In this document: positions 49,879 to 58,863 of the stretch, piece after piece | How the letters are laid out: each line of letters starts with the position of its first letter | Numbering within the stretch: position 1 is the stretch's first letter | NCBI RefSeq assembly: GCF_047301505.1 | Contig: NZ_CP154840.1 | Span: 2,170,001-2,234,000 of the forward strand | Direction of reading: 5' to 3' | DNA from: Lysinibacillus_B sp031181585 | GTDB lineage: Bacteria; Bacillota; Bacilli; Bacillales_A; Planococcaceae | DNA length: 64,000 nucleotides | The notes under the pieces: generated by a model | Told to the model about the DNA's origin: nothing | Databases searched by the model: none | What the model saw: the letters and a program-made list of their open reading frames with translations, nothing else | Program-made: the position numbers and the translations under genes

Positions 49879-49915
49879 AGAGGCAGCTATTGATTCTTAT
49901 AGCTGCCTCTCTTAA
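49879..49915. terminator. Bidirectional terminator
   Basis: AGAGGCAGCTAT (49879-49890) and ATAGCTGCCTCT (49899-49910) form a perfect 12 bp stem between convergent genes. CTTAATTT follows on plus, CTTTTATTC on minus. Confidence 0.85.
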
Positions 49916-49969
49916 TTTAGTTGATTTACTTCGGTATACTTTCGTTATTTTTATATAATAGCCACTTTG

Positions 49970-50836
49970 TTACAGAGAGACGTATTTCTTTAAGATCTGA
50001 TCAATTGGACGACCATATGATTCACCAAATAGATTGAGATGAACAAGCAAATAATACAGCTGATACAGTTCTTTACGTTCTTCGTATGTGTCACTTAAAG
50101 GGAAAACAGAAGTATAGGATTGGTAGAAGTCGTCATTAAAACCGCCAAACAGTTCTGTAAATGCAAGTTCGAACTCATGGTCACCGTACAGTACAGAAGG
50201 GTCGATAATAAATGGTGTTCCTTCTGGACCTGTCATCCAGTTTCCTCCCCATAAATCGCCATGCAAAATGGACTTTTTAGGCTGAGAAGGAATCCAACGG
50301 TCCAACTGATCAAGAAGCTTTTCCAGACGCCTCTCTCGATCATTCGCAATTCGTCCTTCTGCGCGCCCGCGCTCTAATTGCCCCTTCAGCCGAAAATCCC
50401 GGTAATAAGAGAGCCAATCGTCAAAAAGAGCGTTTTCCTGTTTCAAACCTCCTATATAGCTCTGCTTTTCATAGCCAAAATGCGTTCCTACATGAAGATG
50501 CAGTGCAGCAAGGTTCTCTCCCAGCTGCGTTTCTGTATCTTTTGTTTTTCGACCTTCAATCCACTCCATTAACAGTATTGGAATATCATCTATTTCCATC
50601 AGTGCATATACATGAGGACACGCTATTGTCTGTGTCTCGCTTATTTTATATAACCCATCCATTTCAAAACGCAAGAAATCAATTGGCTGCTTTTTATTTA
50701 GTTTGATAAAGTATTGTTGTAAGTCCGTTTCTACAAAAAAGGCTTCATTGATGTCTCCTCCAGAAATGGATTGGATACTACGCAGCTTTGGATTTTGCTC
50801 AAGCTGCCGAAGAGCCTGCATTATACGTCGCTTCAT
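49970..50836 (-). CDS. Fructosamine kinase family protein
   Basis: A 288-residue protein of the fructosamine/ketosamine-3-kinase family with an aminoglycoside-phosphotransferase-like fold. ISGGDINEAFFVET is the Gly-rich nucleotide loop, YFIKLNKK holds the ATP-contacting Lys, SILHGDLWGGNWM is the catalytic loop with Asp, and PFIIDPSVLYGDHEFELAF the metal-binding segment. It probably phosphorylates sugar adducts on proteins or amino acids, a deglycation step. The ATG at 50836 has GAGGTGATTACG upstream; a start nine bases earlier overlaps that site. Confidence 0.92.
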   Translation of the reverse strand: MKRRIMQALRQLEQNPKLRSIQSISGGDINEAFFVETDLQQYFIKLNKKQPIDFLRFEMDGLYKISETQTIACPHVYALMEIDDIPILLMEWIEGRKTKDTETQLGENLAALHLHVGTHFGYEKQSYIGGLKQENALFDDWLSYYRDFRLKGQLERGRAEGRIANDRERRLEKLLDQLDRWIPSQPKKSILHGDLWGGNWMTGPEGTPFIIDPSVLYGDHEFELAFTELFGGFNDDFYQSYTSVFPLSDTYEERKELYQLYYLLVHLNLFGESYGRPIDQILKKYVSL

Positions 50837-51056
50837 CGTAATCACCTCAAAATCACCTTATATTACGTATATATCATATAGCCTACTTTTTTCATAGTAT
50901 TTTATAATATACTACTATAAATTACAAAACAATTTACTATCTTTTGCAGTATTGCAATGGTATTTTTATTGGCGGGAAAGTCTTATTAACCTGTATTTTC
51001 CATTTTGTGTATAATAAATGAGAGAGTAATAGAAGATTAGATGGGGAGTGTAACTA

Positions 51057-52022
51057 ATGATGAAAGCAATCAGACAGTATGAGTTTGGCAAAGCGGATGT
51101 ACTGAGGATGGAAGAAATACCTTTACCAGTTATAGCAAAAAATGAGGTATTAATTAGAGGTGCTTATACAAGTATTAACTATGCGGATATCAAATCAAGA
51201 ATTGGTTCGAAGGCAAAAGGAACGTTTCCCTTTACTCTTGGACTGGATATTGCAGGGGTTGTGGAAGACGGGGGAAACACCCGATTTAAAAAAGGAGACC
51301 GTGTCATCGCATTTCCAAAGGCTGGATCTTATGCAGAATATGTAGCGGCACAAGAAGAGCTGGTATTTTTATTACCGGAGGGTATTTCATTAGAGCAGGC
51401 AGCAGCGATGCCAACCGTTTCAATTCTAGCCTATATGCTGCTTCATGACATTGCTCAGGTTACTCCAAACGATACAATTGTTATTCATAGTGCAGCAGGA
51501 GGAGTGGGTTCAATGCTAACGCAATTTGCGAAGCTTTTCGGTGTACGTAAAATTATAGCTACGATAGGTGATAGTAAAAAAACAGACTACGTAAGACGGC
51601 TGGGAGCAGACATAGTTTGCCATTATGATAATTTCATCGAATCGGTGGTGGAGGAAACAGAGGATAAAGGAGCAACAGTTATTTTCGATTCGGTAGCAGG
51701 AGATATTACACAGAAAAGCCTTGCCTGCCTAGCCAATTACGGAACGCTTGTACAATTTGGCAACAGCAGCGGCAAGAACGGGCAGATTTCGACTTCTGAT
51801 GTACATAGCAGCTGCCGAAATATAAAGGGTTTCAGCCTGGGAACGACCCGTAAAGAGGATCCAAAGCGATTGGCTCCTGCAGCAATGAAAGTTTTTGACT
51901 ATTTACTTGCCGGAAAAGTACACATTCCAATAGCTGATGTGTTTGAACTAAAGGATGTTCAGTATGCCCATCAATTGATGGAAAGCAGAATGCATCAAGG
52001 GAAAATCTTATTAAAACTATAG
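51057..52022 (+). CDS. Quinone oxidoreductase / zinc-free MDR dehydrogenase
   Basis: A 321-residue medium-chain dehydrogenase/reductase. The N-terminal GroES-like part contains YTSINYADIKSRIG and LGLDIAGVVEDGG; the Rossmann motif is HSAAGGVGSMLTQFAKLFG near 142-160. The zinc-binding Cys set is absent, as in NADPH:quinone reductases. It probably reduces quinones or enones with NADPH. GGGGAGTGTAACTA precedes the double ATG. Confidence 0.92.
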   Translation: MMKAIRQYEFGKADVLRMEEIPLPVIAKNEVLIRGAYTSINYADIKSRIGSKAKGTFPFTLGLDIAGVVEDGGNTRFKKGDRVIAFPKAGSYAEYVAAQEELVFLLPEGISLEQAAAMPTVSILAYMLLHDIAQVTPNDTIVIHSAAGGVGSMLTQFAKLFGVRKIIATIGDSKKTDYVRRLGADIVCHYDNFIESVVEETEDKGATVIFDSVAGDITQKSLACLANYGTLVQFGNSSGKNGQISTSDVHSSCRNIKGFSLGTTRKEDPKRLAPAAMKVFDYLLAGKVHIPIADVFELKDVQYAHQLMESRMHQGKILLKL

Positions 52023-52063
52023 AAGGATAAATGTTCAGCCATTTTCTCTTCAATAGTCTAGAA

Positions 52064-52100
52064 AAAAGATGACATCTGTACTGTACAGATGTCATCTTTT
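52064..52100. terminator. Strong terminator hairpin
   Basis: AAAAGATGACATCTGTA (52064-52080) and TACAGATGTCATCTTTT (52084-52100) form a perfect 17 bp stem with a three-base loop, flanked by A- and T-runs in both directions. Confidence 0.9.
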
Positions 52101-52117
52101 AAACTAATGAAGCAGCT

Positions 52118-52261
52118 TTATCCCCGTTCTGATTGCTTCACGTTTTTCGGTTTTCTTTCTTCGATCATTTTTTCCACCCTTTGTGCAATACGTAAATAAA
52201 AAGGGGTAAAGATTAATTCGATAGATATTTCATTACCATTTAGTATATCTATACATTTCAT
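52118..52261 (-). CDS. Possible small protein (47 residues)
   Basis: A minus-strand frame starts MKCIDILNGNEISIELIF and ends VEKMIEERKPKNVKQSERG, 18 bases before a strong bidirectional terminator. Composition is protein-like with a basic C-terminus. No ribosome site is seen before the ATG; GGGTGG before an internal ATG could instead start a 16-residue product. Not recognised. Confidence 0.3.
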   Translation of the reverse strand: MKCIDILNGNEISIELIFTPFYLRIAQRVEKMIEERKPKNVKQSERG

Positions 52262-52295
52262 TTACAAGTACACAAATCATTAGCCCTGAAGTTAG

Positions 52296-52412
52296 GTTGA
52301 ATATATAGTAGAGGAACTAGTCCAGCTGATTGAACGGCTGCTGCAAGAACATATTGAAGGGTCTAAAGTGTTGAATGACTTACTGCCATGCTATAATAGA
52401 ATGGAAAAATGA
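52296..52412 (+). other. Open frame without start codon, possible gene remnant
   Basis: After a TAG, a frame reads VEYIVEELVQLIERLLQEHI and on to NRMEK before TGA at 52410. It is helical and protein-like but has no usable start codon, so it may be the 3' end of a decayed gene. The next gene's candidate -10, TATAAT (52392-52397), lies inside it. Confidence 0.25.
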
Positions 52413-52434
52413 TACATAAAAGGTGGTAGCAATC

Positions 52435-52623
52435 ATGGAAAAAGAATTTCGAATGTATGTAACAAATATCACACAGGCAATCAATGTACTGCGGGAAGCG
52501 GGAATTAGTGCATCAGCAGATGGCACGTATATCCGTTTAAGCATCCCGGAAGAGAAGAAAACAGAAGTTATTCTCATGTTGAACAAAGAAAAGGTAGTTG
52601 TTTATGACATTGAGGAAATATAA
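52435..52623 (+). CDS. Small protein resembling an ABC-ATPase C-terminal domain
   Basis: A 62-residue protein, MEKEFRMYVTNITQAINVL onward, with an alpha-beta pattern: REAGISASADGTYIRLSI, then EVILMLNKEKVVVYDIEE. This resembles the accessory domain after the nucleotide-binding domain in bacitracin-type ABC ATPases, but no ATPase gene is adjacent. AAAGGTGGTAGCAATC leads the ATG, so it appears expressed on its own. It could be a remnant that kept a ribosome site or a small protein in its own right. Confidence 0.55.
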   Translation: MEKEFRMYVTNITQAINVLREAGISASADGTYIRLSIPEEKKTEVILMLNKEKVVVYDIEEI

Positions 52624-52693
52624 TCATGACTAGCTTGAAGGGGTTTGCTAGATGATAAATACATAAAGGTTGCTGAATCAGGAGGAATACAGC

Positions 52694-53131
52694 ATGTTAC
52701 AGAGAAAAATCATATCAGCCTCCATTTCCGGATCAGCATTTGCTGTTCTATTTTGCGTCATCGTCGAAGCAGGTGCTTCTGATGCTTTCATATCAATTAT
52801 TTCAGGAATAGGCAGCTTCTTAATCTTTAGCTTTTCTATTACGTTGATCTATGGTATCGCTGCTTCAATCATTAGTGATGCAGTGGCTTGGTTATTTACA
52901 AGGAAAAGTAACTCTACTTCCGATAAACTGCTCATTTCGGGCGTTCTGCATAGTTTTTTCGGTCTTCTCTTTTTTTATTTCGGCCTTTTCGCCGCGCTTT
53001 TGTTTTTTGTAACGGATAAGTACTTGGAAAAGAAACACGCGCATTTTAAGTGGTCCCAAGCAGCAATCAGCTTACTGCTTCCAGCTGGTATTTGGTTGCT
53101 TTCAATAAGTATAGCTCCGTTATTTACGTAA
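52694..53131 (+). CDS. Four-span membrane protein of unknown function
   Basis: A 145-residue protein with four hydrophobic segments (about 6-30, 35-60, 80-105, 120-142) joined by short charged loops (FTRKSNSTSDK, TDKYLEKKHAHFKWSQ). AGGAGGAATACAGC before the ATG at 52694 fixes the start; the frame eight codons earlier overlaps that site. The family is not recognised. A strong terminator follows. Confidence 0.75.
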   Translation: MLQRKIISASISGSAFAVLFCVIVEAGASDAFISIISGIGSFLIFSFSITLIYGIAASIISDAVAWLFTRKSNSTSDKLLISGVLHSFFGLLFFYFGLFAALLFFVTDKYLEKKHAHFKWSQAAISLLLPAGIWLLSISIAPLFT

Positions 53132-53139
53132 TATAAACT

Positions 53140-53184
53140 AAATCACCCCAAACCATATAGTAAATGGTTTGGGGTGATTTTTAT
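53140..53184 (+). terminator. Strong intrinsic terminator
   Basis: AAATCACCCCAAACCAT (53140-53156) and ATGGTTTGGGGTGATTT (53164-53180) form a perfect 17 bp stem; TTATT follows. Confidence 0.92.
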
Positions 53185-53218
53185 TAAAAAAAGTTTGGTA
53201 GAGGAGGGGCGCCATCTA

Positions 53219-53485
53219 TCAATCACCGCCGCCTCCGCCACCACCATCACCTCCACTATCTCCGCTCGTATCGGAGCTGGAAAAAGAGGTAGAGAAAAAA
53301 TCCCAAAAAGAATCGGAGGAACCGGAATCATGTGAATAGTTGTTTCGCCGCTTCCGCTTTTTTTTCTTATTTGGCGATTTCATTAACCATTTGTGAAAAT
53401 GAAATCTTTTCATCACAAATAAAAGGGCAAAATATAGGAAAAATGCCAGTACGACGAACATGAAGAAGGCTTTAAAGAATCCCAT
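53219..53485 (-). CDS. Small membrane protein with basic and Gly/Ser-rich tail
   Basis: An 88-residue protein with one N-terminal membrane span (5-25, FFMFVVLAFFLYFALLF), a basic stretch (NKKKKRKRRN) and a Ser/Asp/Gly-rich tail ending in eight Gly broken by one Asp (GDGGGGGGGD). AAGGAGTTGATTTTCGA precedes the ATG. The order span-basic-tail suggests the tail is cytoplasmic. Not recognised; the low-complexity end is the only unusual part. Confidence 0.7.
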   Translation of the reverse strand: MGFFKAFFMFVVLAFFLYFALLFVMKRFHFHKWLMKSPNKKKKRKRRNNYSHDSGSSDSFWDFFSTSFSSSDTSGDSGGDGGGGGGGD

Positions 53486-53572
53486 TCGAAAATCAACTCC
53501 TTACTTCATATTTTGAGTATAAAACTCCGGTTCTTCATTAGAGTATGCCAAGGATAGGCAAAAGATCGGTCC

Positions 53573-55357
53573 TTAAATATGTTGATCAAAGAACTCAAGC
53601 ATCTTCTGGTAAACAAGAATTTCATTTGCTTTTTTTGAAAACCCGTGTCCCTCATCAGCCAAAACAAGATATTCCACTCGACGGCCTTTTTCTTCTAATG
53701 CCGCAACAATCTGATCCGATTCCTTCTGCACGACACGAGGGTCATTGGCACCTTGTATGACAAGCATCGGTTTAATCATGCCATCTAGATAAGTAATTGG
53801 CGAATCCTGCGTCAATCGCTCCTTATCTTTCTCCGCGTTACCGACCCACTGATCCATATAAGGCTTCCAGAATGCCGGCACTGATTCAATGAAGGAGAAT
53901 AAATTACTTGGTCCGAAGATATCGACGACCGCTTTGAAATAATCTGCATGGCGGCCGTGTAAAAGAAGCGCCATATAGCCGCCGTAACTGCCTCCTAGTA
54001 ACAGCATCTTATCTCTATCGGCGTAGCCGTTTTGAATCAGCCATTCCACACCTTCCAGGTTATCAAGGCGTGGGCCGTGTCCCCAATCTCCTTCAACCAT
54101 TTTCATAAACTTCAGCCCGTAATTGGAAGAGCCTCGGAAGTTTGGCGCAAAAATAGAATAGCCGCGGTTCAGTAACACCTGAAACATTGAGCGGAACCAT
54201 TTACGTTCCAAGGATTGCGGCCCACCATGCGGCCATAGAATCACATGACCGTTTGTATTTTCGGGTTTTGCTTTAAAGAATAATGCTTCGATTTCAAGTC
54301 CGTCAAAAGAAGGGTATGTGAGAATTTCCGGCTCTACTAAATCCTCTTCGCGAACGCCCGGTACCCGGAAATTCGTTAGCTCATCCCATGTTACACCATT
54401 ATCTTTCGATACAAAAAGGTTGGTAGGACGTGTAGCGCTTCTTCCTTGTACATAAAGGTGGCCGGTTGGCATTACGACAACTTTTTCTACAATGCTTGAA
54501 GGGGCGTCAATTTTGTTTAACTCACCAGTTTCTAAAGAGTATTCATAGACTCGATCTTCTACCCCGTAGGAGCCCACTAGGTAAAGTACTTGATTCTTTT
54601 TTGAATAATGAAGCGCTCCAAAATCCTCTTTTTCCGGCTGTAAGACAGTTGTAAATTCCTTCGTTTGCAGGTCAAACTTCGCTAAATAGGTTAAGTCTGA
54701 ATCATGGTTTGTAAGGAAATATACTTCTGTTTCGGATGTATAGACAACATCTGAAACGGTATACTGCGCATCCGTTGCAGGAGTCATCAATACCGCTTCT
54801 CCATCAATATAGGCGTAAGCAAGAGAATACGTATTACCGAATTCTTTTACTGCAATAAATGACGTTTCATCAGGGCTCACTGCAATAATGGCAGTAGGTG
54901 CCTCGCTGCCTTCAAGCAGCAGCTTTTCCTCTCCTGTTTCGATATCGTAAACAAAGTTGTTGATGTATGTCGGATTTCCCACCGTTCCGAAATAATAAAG
55001 ACGTTTACCATCCTCACTTAGATGACTGAAGTGATGGCGCTCTCCTTCATTTGTGCGCAGCGGTATCCATTTGCCGCCTTGAGGGGGAAGGGCATAAAGC
55101 TGTATATTTTCATCTCCATCATTGTCAAAACCGGTTACGATAAATTCTCCTGTTTTCGCATATGAAAGAAACGAGGTGCTTTGATTTGGAAAAGCTAAAG
55201 GATAGGGGAATTGATTTGGTAAATCCATTGCCCAAATATTGAACTGGCCATTTAAGTTTGTACTGAATACCAACTGCTTTTCATCGGGACTGACCGTAAA
55301 GCTTTCAACTGTCAGTGTTTGAAAAAATTGCTCTACATCAGGTTTTTTAAATTGCAT
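53573..55357 (-). CDS. S9-family prolyl oligopeptidase-like serine peptidase
   Basis: A 594-residue protein: an N-terminal beta-propeller (about 1-330, with blade strands such as SPDEKQLVFSTNLNGQFNIW) and a C-terminal alpha/beta hydrolase. The catalytic triad is Ser457 in GGSYGGY, Asp539 in GANDPRV and His571 in DEGHGF. Such enzymes cut short peptides, often acyl-aminoacyl or dipeptidyl type. No signal peptide, so it is cytoplasmic. Monogenic. Confidence 0.94.
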   Translation of the reverse strand: MQFKKPDVEQFFQTLTVESFTVSPDEKQLVFSTNLNGQFNIWAMDLPNQFPYPLAFPNQSTSFLSYAKTGEFIVTGFDNDGDENIQLYALPPQGGKWIPLRTNEGERHHFSHLSEDGKRLYYFGTVGNPTYINNFVYDIETGEEKLLLEGSEAPTAIIAVSPDETSFIAVKEFGNTYSLAYAYIDGEAVLMTPATDAQYTVSDVVYTSETEVYFLTNHDSDLTYLAKFDLQTKEFTTVLQPEKEDFGALHYSKKNQVLYLVGSYGVEDRVYEYSLETGELNKIDAPSSIVEKVVVMPTGHLYVQGRSATRPTNLFVSKDNGVTWDELTNFRVPGVREEDLVEPEILTYPSFDGLEIEALFFKAKPENTNGHVILWPHGGPQSLERKWFRSMFQVLLNRGYSIFAPNFRGSSNYGLKFMKMVEGDWGHGPRLDNLEGVEWLIQNGYADRDKMLLLGGSYGGYMALLLHGRHADYFKAVVDIFGPSNLFSFIESVPAFWKPYMDQWVGNAEKDKERLTQDSPITYLDGMIKPMLVIQGANDPRVVQKESDQIVAALEEKGRRVEYLVLADEGHGFSKKANEILVYQKMLEFFDQHI

Positions 55358-55495
55358 AACGACAACTCTCCAATTCTAGTAAGATACTTCCACGATAACA
55401 TAATATTTCATATTTTCTAAAAAAATCAACTTTTCATGCTCTTTATTTTGTCTCTTAATAGTTATCCTCTCAGAAAAACTGCTGAAAAGTGAACA

Positions 55496-55535
55496 AAAAA
55501 ATGCCAGTTCAGCCGAATAAAAGGCTTTCCTGGCA
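55496..55535 (-). terminator. Terminator for the second DinB-like gene
   Basis: TGCCAG (55502-55507) pairs with CTGGCA (55530-55535), with AGCC/AGGCT pairing inside. Read on the minus strand, six or seven T follow. Confidence 0.82.
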
Positions 55536-55546
55536 CGAAATTTATA

Positions 55547-56032
55547 TTAGTTTAACTGCTGTTTTACTTCCTCAATTTGCAGCAGGTGACGCTCTTCATG
55601 ATAACCGACAAATGATATCCATTGCTGGATCGACAATGTGCCAAAAACAGGATGCTTGAATGATTTTTCATTTAAATCCTGTTCTGTAAGGGCTGCGGTT
55701 GTTTGAAGAAGCAATTCTCTTGATTGTGCAAGTTTGTTTTTTAATTCGCTTAACGTTTGGAATTCAGTCGTTGGTTCCAAGTGGGCTGGAGCCGGCACTT
55801 TTGTTGAACGATCTACCGTTAAATGGATTGGCTTTTCCTTAACAGCACTATATTGTTCCTGCGATTGCGCCTGCTTGATTCCTTTGGAGATTGTGATCTC
55901 CATTAAGTAAAGGTGTTCCAAATTTTGCGCAATGGTCCACACCCCTTCAGCAACGATTTCATTTAATTGCGTATCAGTCACTGTCTCTACACTATTTAAT
56001 AGATTTTCTCTTACTTGTACATTATGTTCCAT
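55547..56032 (-). CDS. DinB-like metal-binding protein
   Basis: A protein of about 161 residues in the DinB_2 superfamily, distant from the one at 4.0-4.5 kb. His ligands are suggested by IAQNLEHLYLMEI (near 38) and the C-terminal YHEERHLLQIEEV. The central VPAPAHLEPTTEFQTLSEL is typical of this subgroup. The ATG at 56032 has GGGAGAAT eight bases upstream; longer starts overlap that site. Function unknown, possibly a thiol-dependent transferase. Confidence 0.8.
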   Translation of the reverse strand: MEHNVQVRENLLNSVETVTDTQLNEIVAEGVWTIAQNLEHLYLMEITISKGIKQAQSQEQYSAVKEKPIHLTVDRSTKVPAPAHLEPTTEFQTLSELKNKLAQSRELLLQTTAALTEQDLNEKSFKHPVFGTLSIQQWISFVGYHEERHLLQIEEVKQQLN

Positions 56033-56074
56033 TCGACTCATTCTCCCATTCTCAACATTGTGGTTTTTGCTCAT

Positions 56075-56519
56075 TCAGCAATCCAGCCATTTTAGACAAG
56101 AAAAAAATGGCAGGTAGCTGGCTTCATCTTACCGAAACAAAGATAGAAAGACAAGAAACATAACCCAAAAATTACCATGTATTTCAAACGTTTAATTCAA
56201 TTTATTATACTTTCTTTCAATAAAAACGAATAATTACCTTGTTTTTTCTCGAAAAGTTCCTTTCAAAACGGGAAAACTATTATTTTACCTAGAAGCAACT
56301 AATAGAACAGACGATTAAAAGCGAATAATAAAAAGCAGCAGAATAATAGCGGGGTAGGTCTTTTTGTATGGTATTATCAACTCTTTAAAAATGGTAAAAT
56401 TACTATTATTTCTAATTAATAGTATATTATGATGATTCGGAATTAATGAACGATTAAGAAGGAATAAAGCCATTTAGAAGAGCGGGTGATATGGTGAATA
56501 TAATAAATGGAGGCTGCTT
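56075..56519. other. AT-rich gene-free stretch upstream of the ABC-2 operon
   Basis: About 445 bases without a convincing gene. It should hold the exporter promoter; TAGTATATTATGATGA near 56420 is a -10-like candidate without a clear -35. GAATAATAAAAAGCAGCAGAATAATA near 56320 is a short direct repeat. Nothing else seen. Confidence 0.4.
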
Positions 56520-57638
56520 ATGAGGAACGTGTTAAAGACCGTCATAATGATCGAAAAATCAAACAAGAAAAATATTGTTGCCTGTATCATTGTAGCGGTA
56601 TTTGTGTTTGGTTTAATGTCATTTATTACAACTGAGGAAAAAGGTAACTTGGTAAAAGAAAGAACCGGTGACTATCAATCTGTTTCCTCTGCTCTGTATA
56701 AATTTCAAATTAAAGATGCTTCCGAGGGTGGGGATGGAAGCGGTCTGTATAAAAATCTTGTACGTCAGCAACGTGTCATATCGACTCAAAGGATGTCGGT
56801 AAGAATGGGTATACCTGATTTGTATTTAGAAACCTCTTTAGAGCTGGCAGACTTAAGGGATGCAGCATTTAAAATGGGGGGATACAAGGACATAGCTATG
56901 TACCTTCCTTCAAAAACAGAAAATGAACTCCAACGAATCTATTATCAGCATTTAGAGAAAGAAGGAAAGTTCGCTTCCGAAGAACCATTGTCCTACTTTC
57001 ATTTTCTTGGCTATCTTTTCGGCCTGATAGGTTCACTCTGGTTTATTTTTATCAGCATTTATTCATGCGGCATCCTGATAGAAGAATTCCAACATACTTC
57101 CTTAATCAAAGGCTATCCTGTTTCGTTCGGAAAATATGTCATGGCGAAATGTTCTTCCTCTATGCTTATGACAGGAATGTTTATTTTGCTGCTGTTTATC
57201 TGCAGCCTGCCGTTAATTTACTACCACGGATTAGGGGACCCATTTTATCCTGTCGCTGTCTATAGCGGCAGTATTGAAGTATATTCAATCATTAAATATA
57301 TAGGAATTTCTGTTCTTTATATGATTTTGATTGCTCTATTTGCGATACTGTTATCGGTCATATTAAATATGCTATTGAAAAATATGTACTTAACAATGTT
57401 CGTACAATTATTTTTCTATATTTCTCCTTACTTGTTCCCAAGTATGATGTCGCTTGTTCCATTTAATCCTATTAACTACTTGAATTTTAGTCGCATTTTA
57501 AATGGAGAGACCCTCGACCTTGCAAAACCGGCTGCATTACCAGCATCGGATGGCCTGCTGGTAATCGGGGTTTGCATTGTCGTCATGCTTGTCATTGTCA
57601 AAGCTTTCTTCACTGCTGGGAAGCTAAAAAAAGTATAG
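56520..57638 (+). CDS. ABC-2 type exporter permease (first)
   Basis: A 372-residue membrane protein. One span (19-39) is followed by an extracellular region of about 120 residues (through KTENELQRIYYQHLEKEGKF), then five spans (about 160-365), the ABC-2 permease layout. GYPVSFGKYVMAKCSSSM after the second span resembles the usual cytoplasmic coupling segment. TGGAGGCTGCTT precedes the ATG. It forms an operon with a second permease and an ATPase. The cargo is unknown; bacteriocin, lipid or antibiotic export are options. Confidence 0.82.
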   Translation: MRNVLKTVIMIEKSNKKNIVACIIVAVFVFGLMSFITTEEKGNLVKERTGDYQSVSSALYKFQIKDASEGGDGSGLYKNLVRQQRVISTQRMSVRMGIPDLYLETSLELADLRDAAFKMGGYKDIAMYLPSKTENELQRIYYQHLEKEGKFASEEPLSYFHFLGYLFGLIGSLWFIFISIYSCGILIEEFQHTSLIKGYPVSFGKYVMAKCSSSMLMTGMFILLLFICSLPLIYYHGLGDPFYPVAVYSGSIEVYSIIKYIGISVLYMILIALFAILLSVILNMLLKNMYLTMFVQLFFYISPYLFPSMMSLVPFNPINYLNFSRILNGETLDLAKPAALPASDGLLVIGVCIVVMLVIVKAFFTAGKLKKV

Positions 57639-57650
57639 GAGGGTTAGGGT

Positions 57651-58841
57651 ATGCTGAATTATTTCAAGTTTGAATTTCTACATTTTTTTTATAATAAGAA
57701 AAATATAGCTGTCTACGTTATTTTGCTGTTCTTTTCTTTTTATTATGCGATGACAGCAGCTCCTTCCTATGATCCGATTGAAAAAGTGGATGCACAGGAA
57801 ATGGAGGCGAGGTATTTAACGAAGGAAGAGTTTTTAAATTCAGTTGATATGACCCGCGAAATGCATCCTTTGACGGCGTATGCTGTGCAAACATATCCTG
57901 AATGGAATCGATTTGAAAAGGAGCGGCTGGATGCTCTTGCTAAAAATGATTTGAAAGCATATGCAGAAGCGACATCCGGATGGTATACCTACTCTGACTG
58001 GATGATCTATGCAGGTGGAGACATGCTCTTTTATCACCCGCGCTATTATACATACGGTAATCATTATGCAAGGGAGGATGGACATTTTGCTTATCTCTCT
58101 GCTGCAAGCCGTTACGGGGGATACGCAGAAGGTGACTACGCCTTATCAATCGATGTGTTCGAAGAAAGAACAGCTTTGCAGACATGGCAGCGGCTTTTAC
58201 AATCGTATTTACCGTTTATTCTTATTGTCAGCTGTATTCTTTTAACGGCCGATATTGTACTGAAAGACCGCAGGAATCCGACGCTGTTAAGAGGGTTTCC
58301 AATGTCGCCTTGGCGTAAATTACTAGCAAAAGGCGGAGTAGCCCTCTTTGGCAGTATACTTGCTTTTTTACCCCTTTCAGCAGGTCTATTGATTATTGGG
58401 ATGAAGCATGGCTTTGGCAGCTTTGATTTACCTGTTCCTATTTATTCACACGATGATAAGACATTTTCGCTGATCAGCTTAGGAGAATTTATATTCCAGA
58501 ATACAGCGTTTATCATTCTTTGGTTTATGCTAATCATTTCGTTGTTACTTTTAACGAGTATCTTGCTTCGAAATGAATTCGCTAATTTATTTATTGGATG
58601 TGCTGTTGTATTCGGAGAGTTTATGTATTACACAAGAGGAATTGGCTTTATCCGAGAGGTAGAATGGTATCCGACAAGCTTCATTCAGGTAGGGCAAGTG
58701 CTTTCCGGCTATCGTAATTATGTGTATGAGTCTCATATGCTTACATTCAAGAACGGTATGCTTGTCATTGGTCTGTGTATCTGTTTAGCCTTACTTATTA
58801 CATTTATTATTAGTAATCACCGAAAGTTTAAGCAATTGTAA
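57651..58841 (+). CDS. ABC-2 type exporter permease (second)
   Basis: A 396-residue permease with the same plan as its neighbour: one span (15-32), an outer region of about 140 residues rich in Tyr (YYTYGNHYAREDGHFAYLS), then five spans from 180. GFPMSPWRKLLAKGGVALFG matches the GYPVSFGKYVMAKC segment of the first permease, so the two are paralogues and probably a heterodimer. GGAGGGTTAGGGT leads the ATG, 12 bases after the first permease stop. Confidence 0.82.
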   Translation: MLNYFKFEFLHFFYNKKNIAVYVILLFFSFYYAMTAAPSYDPIEKVDAQEMEARYLTKEEFLNSVDMTREMHPLTAYAVQTYPEWNRFEKERLDALAKNDLKAYAEATSGWYTYSDWMIYAGGDMLFYHPRYYTYGNHYAREDGHFAYLSAASRYGGYAEGDYALSIDVFEERTALQTWQRLLQSYLPFILIVSCILLTADIVLKDRRNPTLLRGFPMSPWRKLLAKGGVALFGSILAFLPLSAGLLIIGMKHGFGSFDLPVPIYSHDDKTFSLISLGEFIFQNTAFIILWFMLIISLLLLTSILLRNEFANLFIGCAVVFGEFMYYTRGIGFIREVEWYPTSFIQVGQVLSGYRNYVYESHMLTFKNGMLVIGLCICLALLITFIISNHRKFKQL

Positions 58842-58863
58842 AGGATGGAGACGGAGGGAAGAT

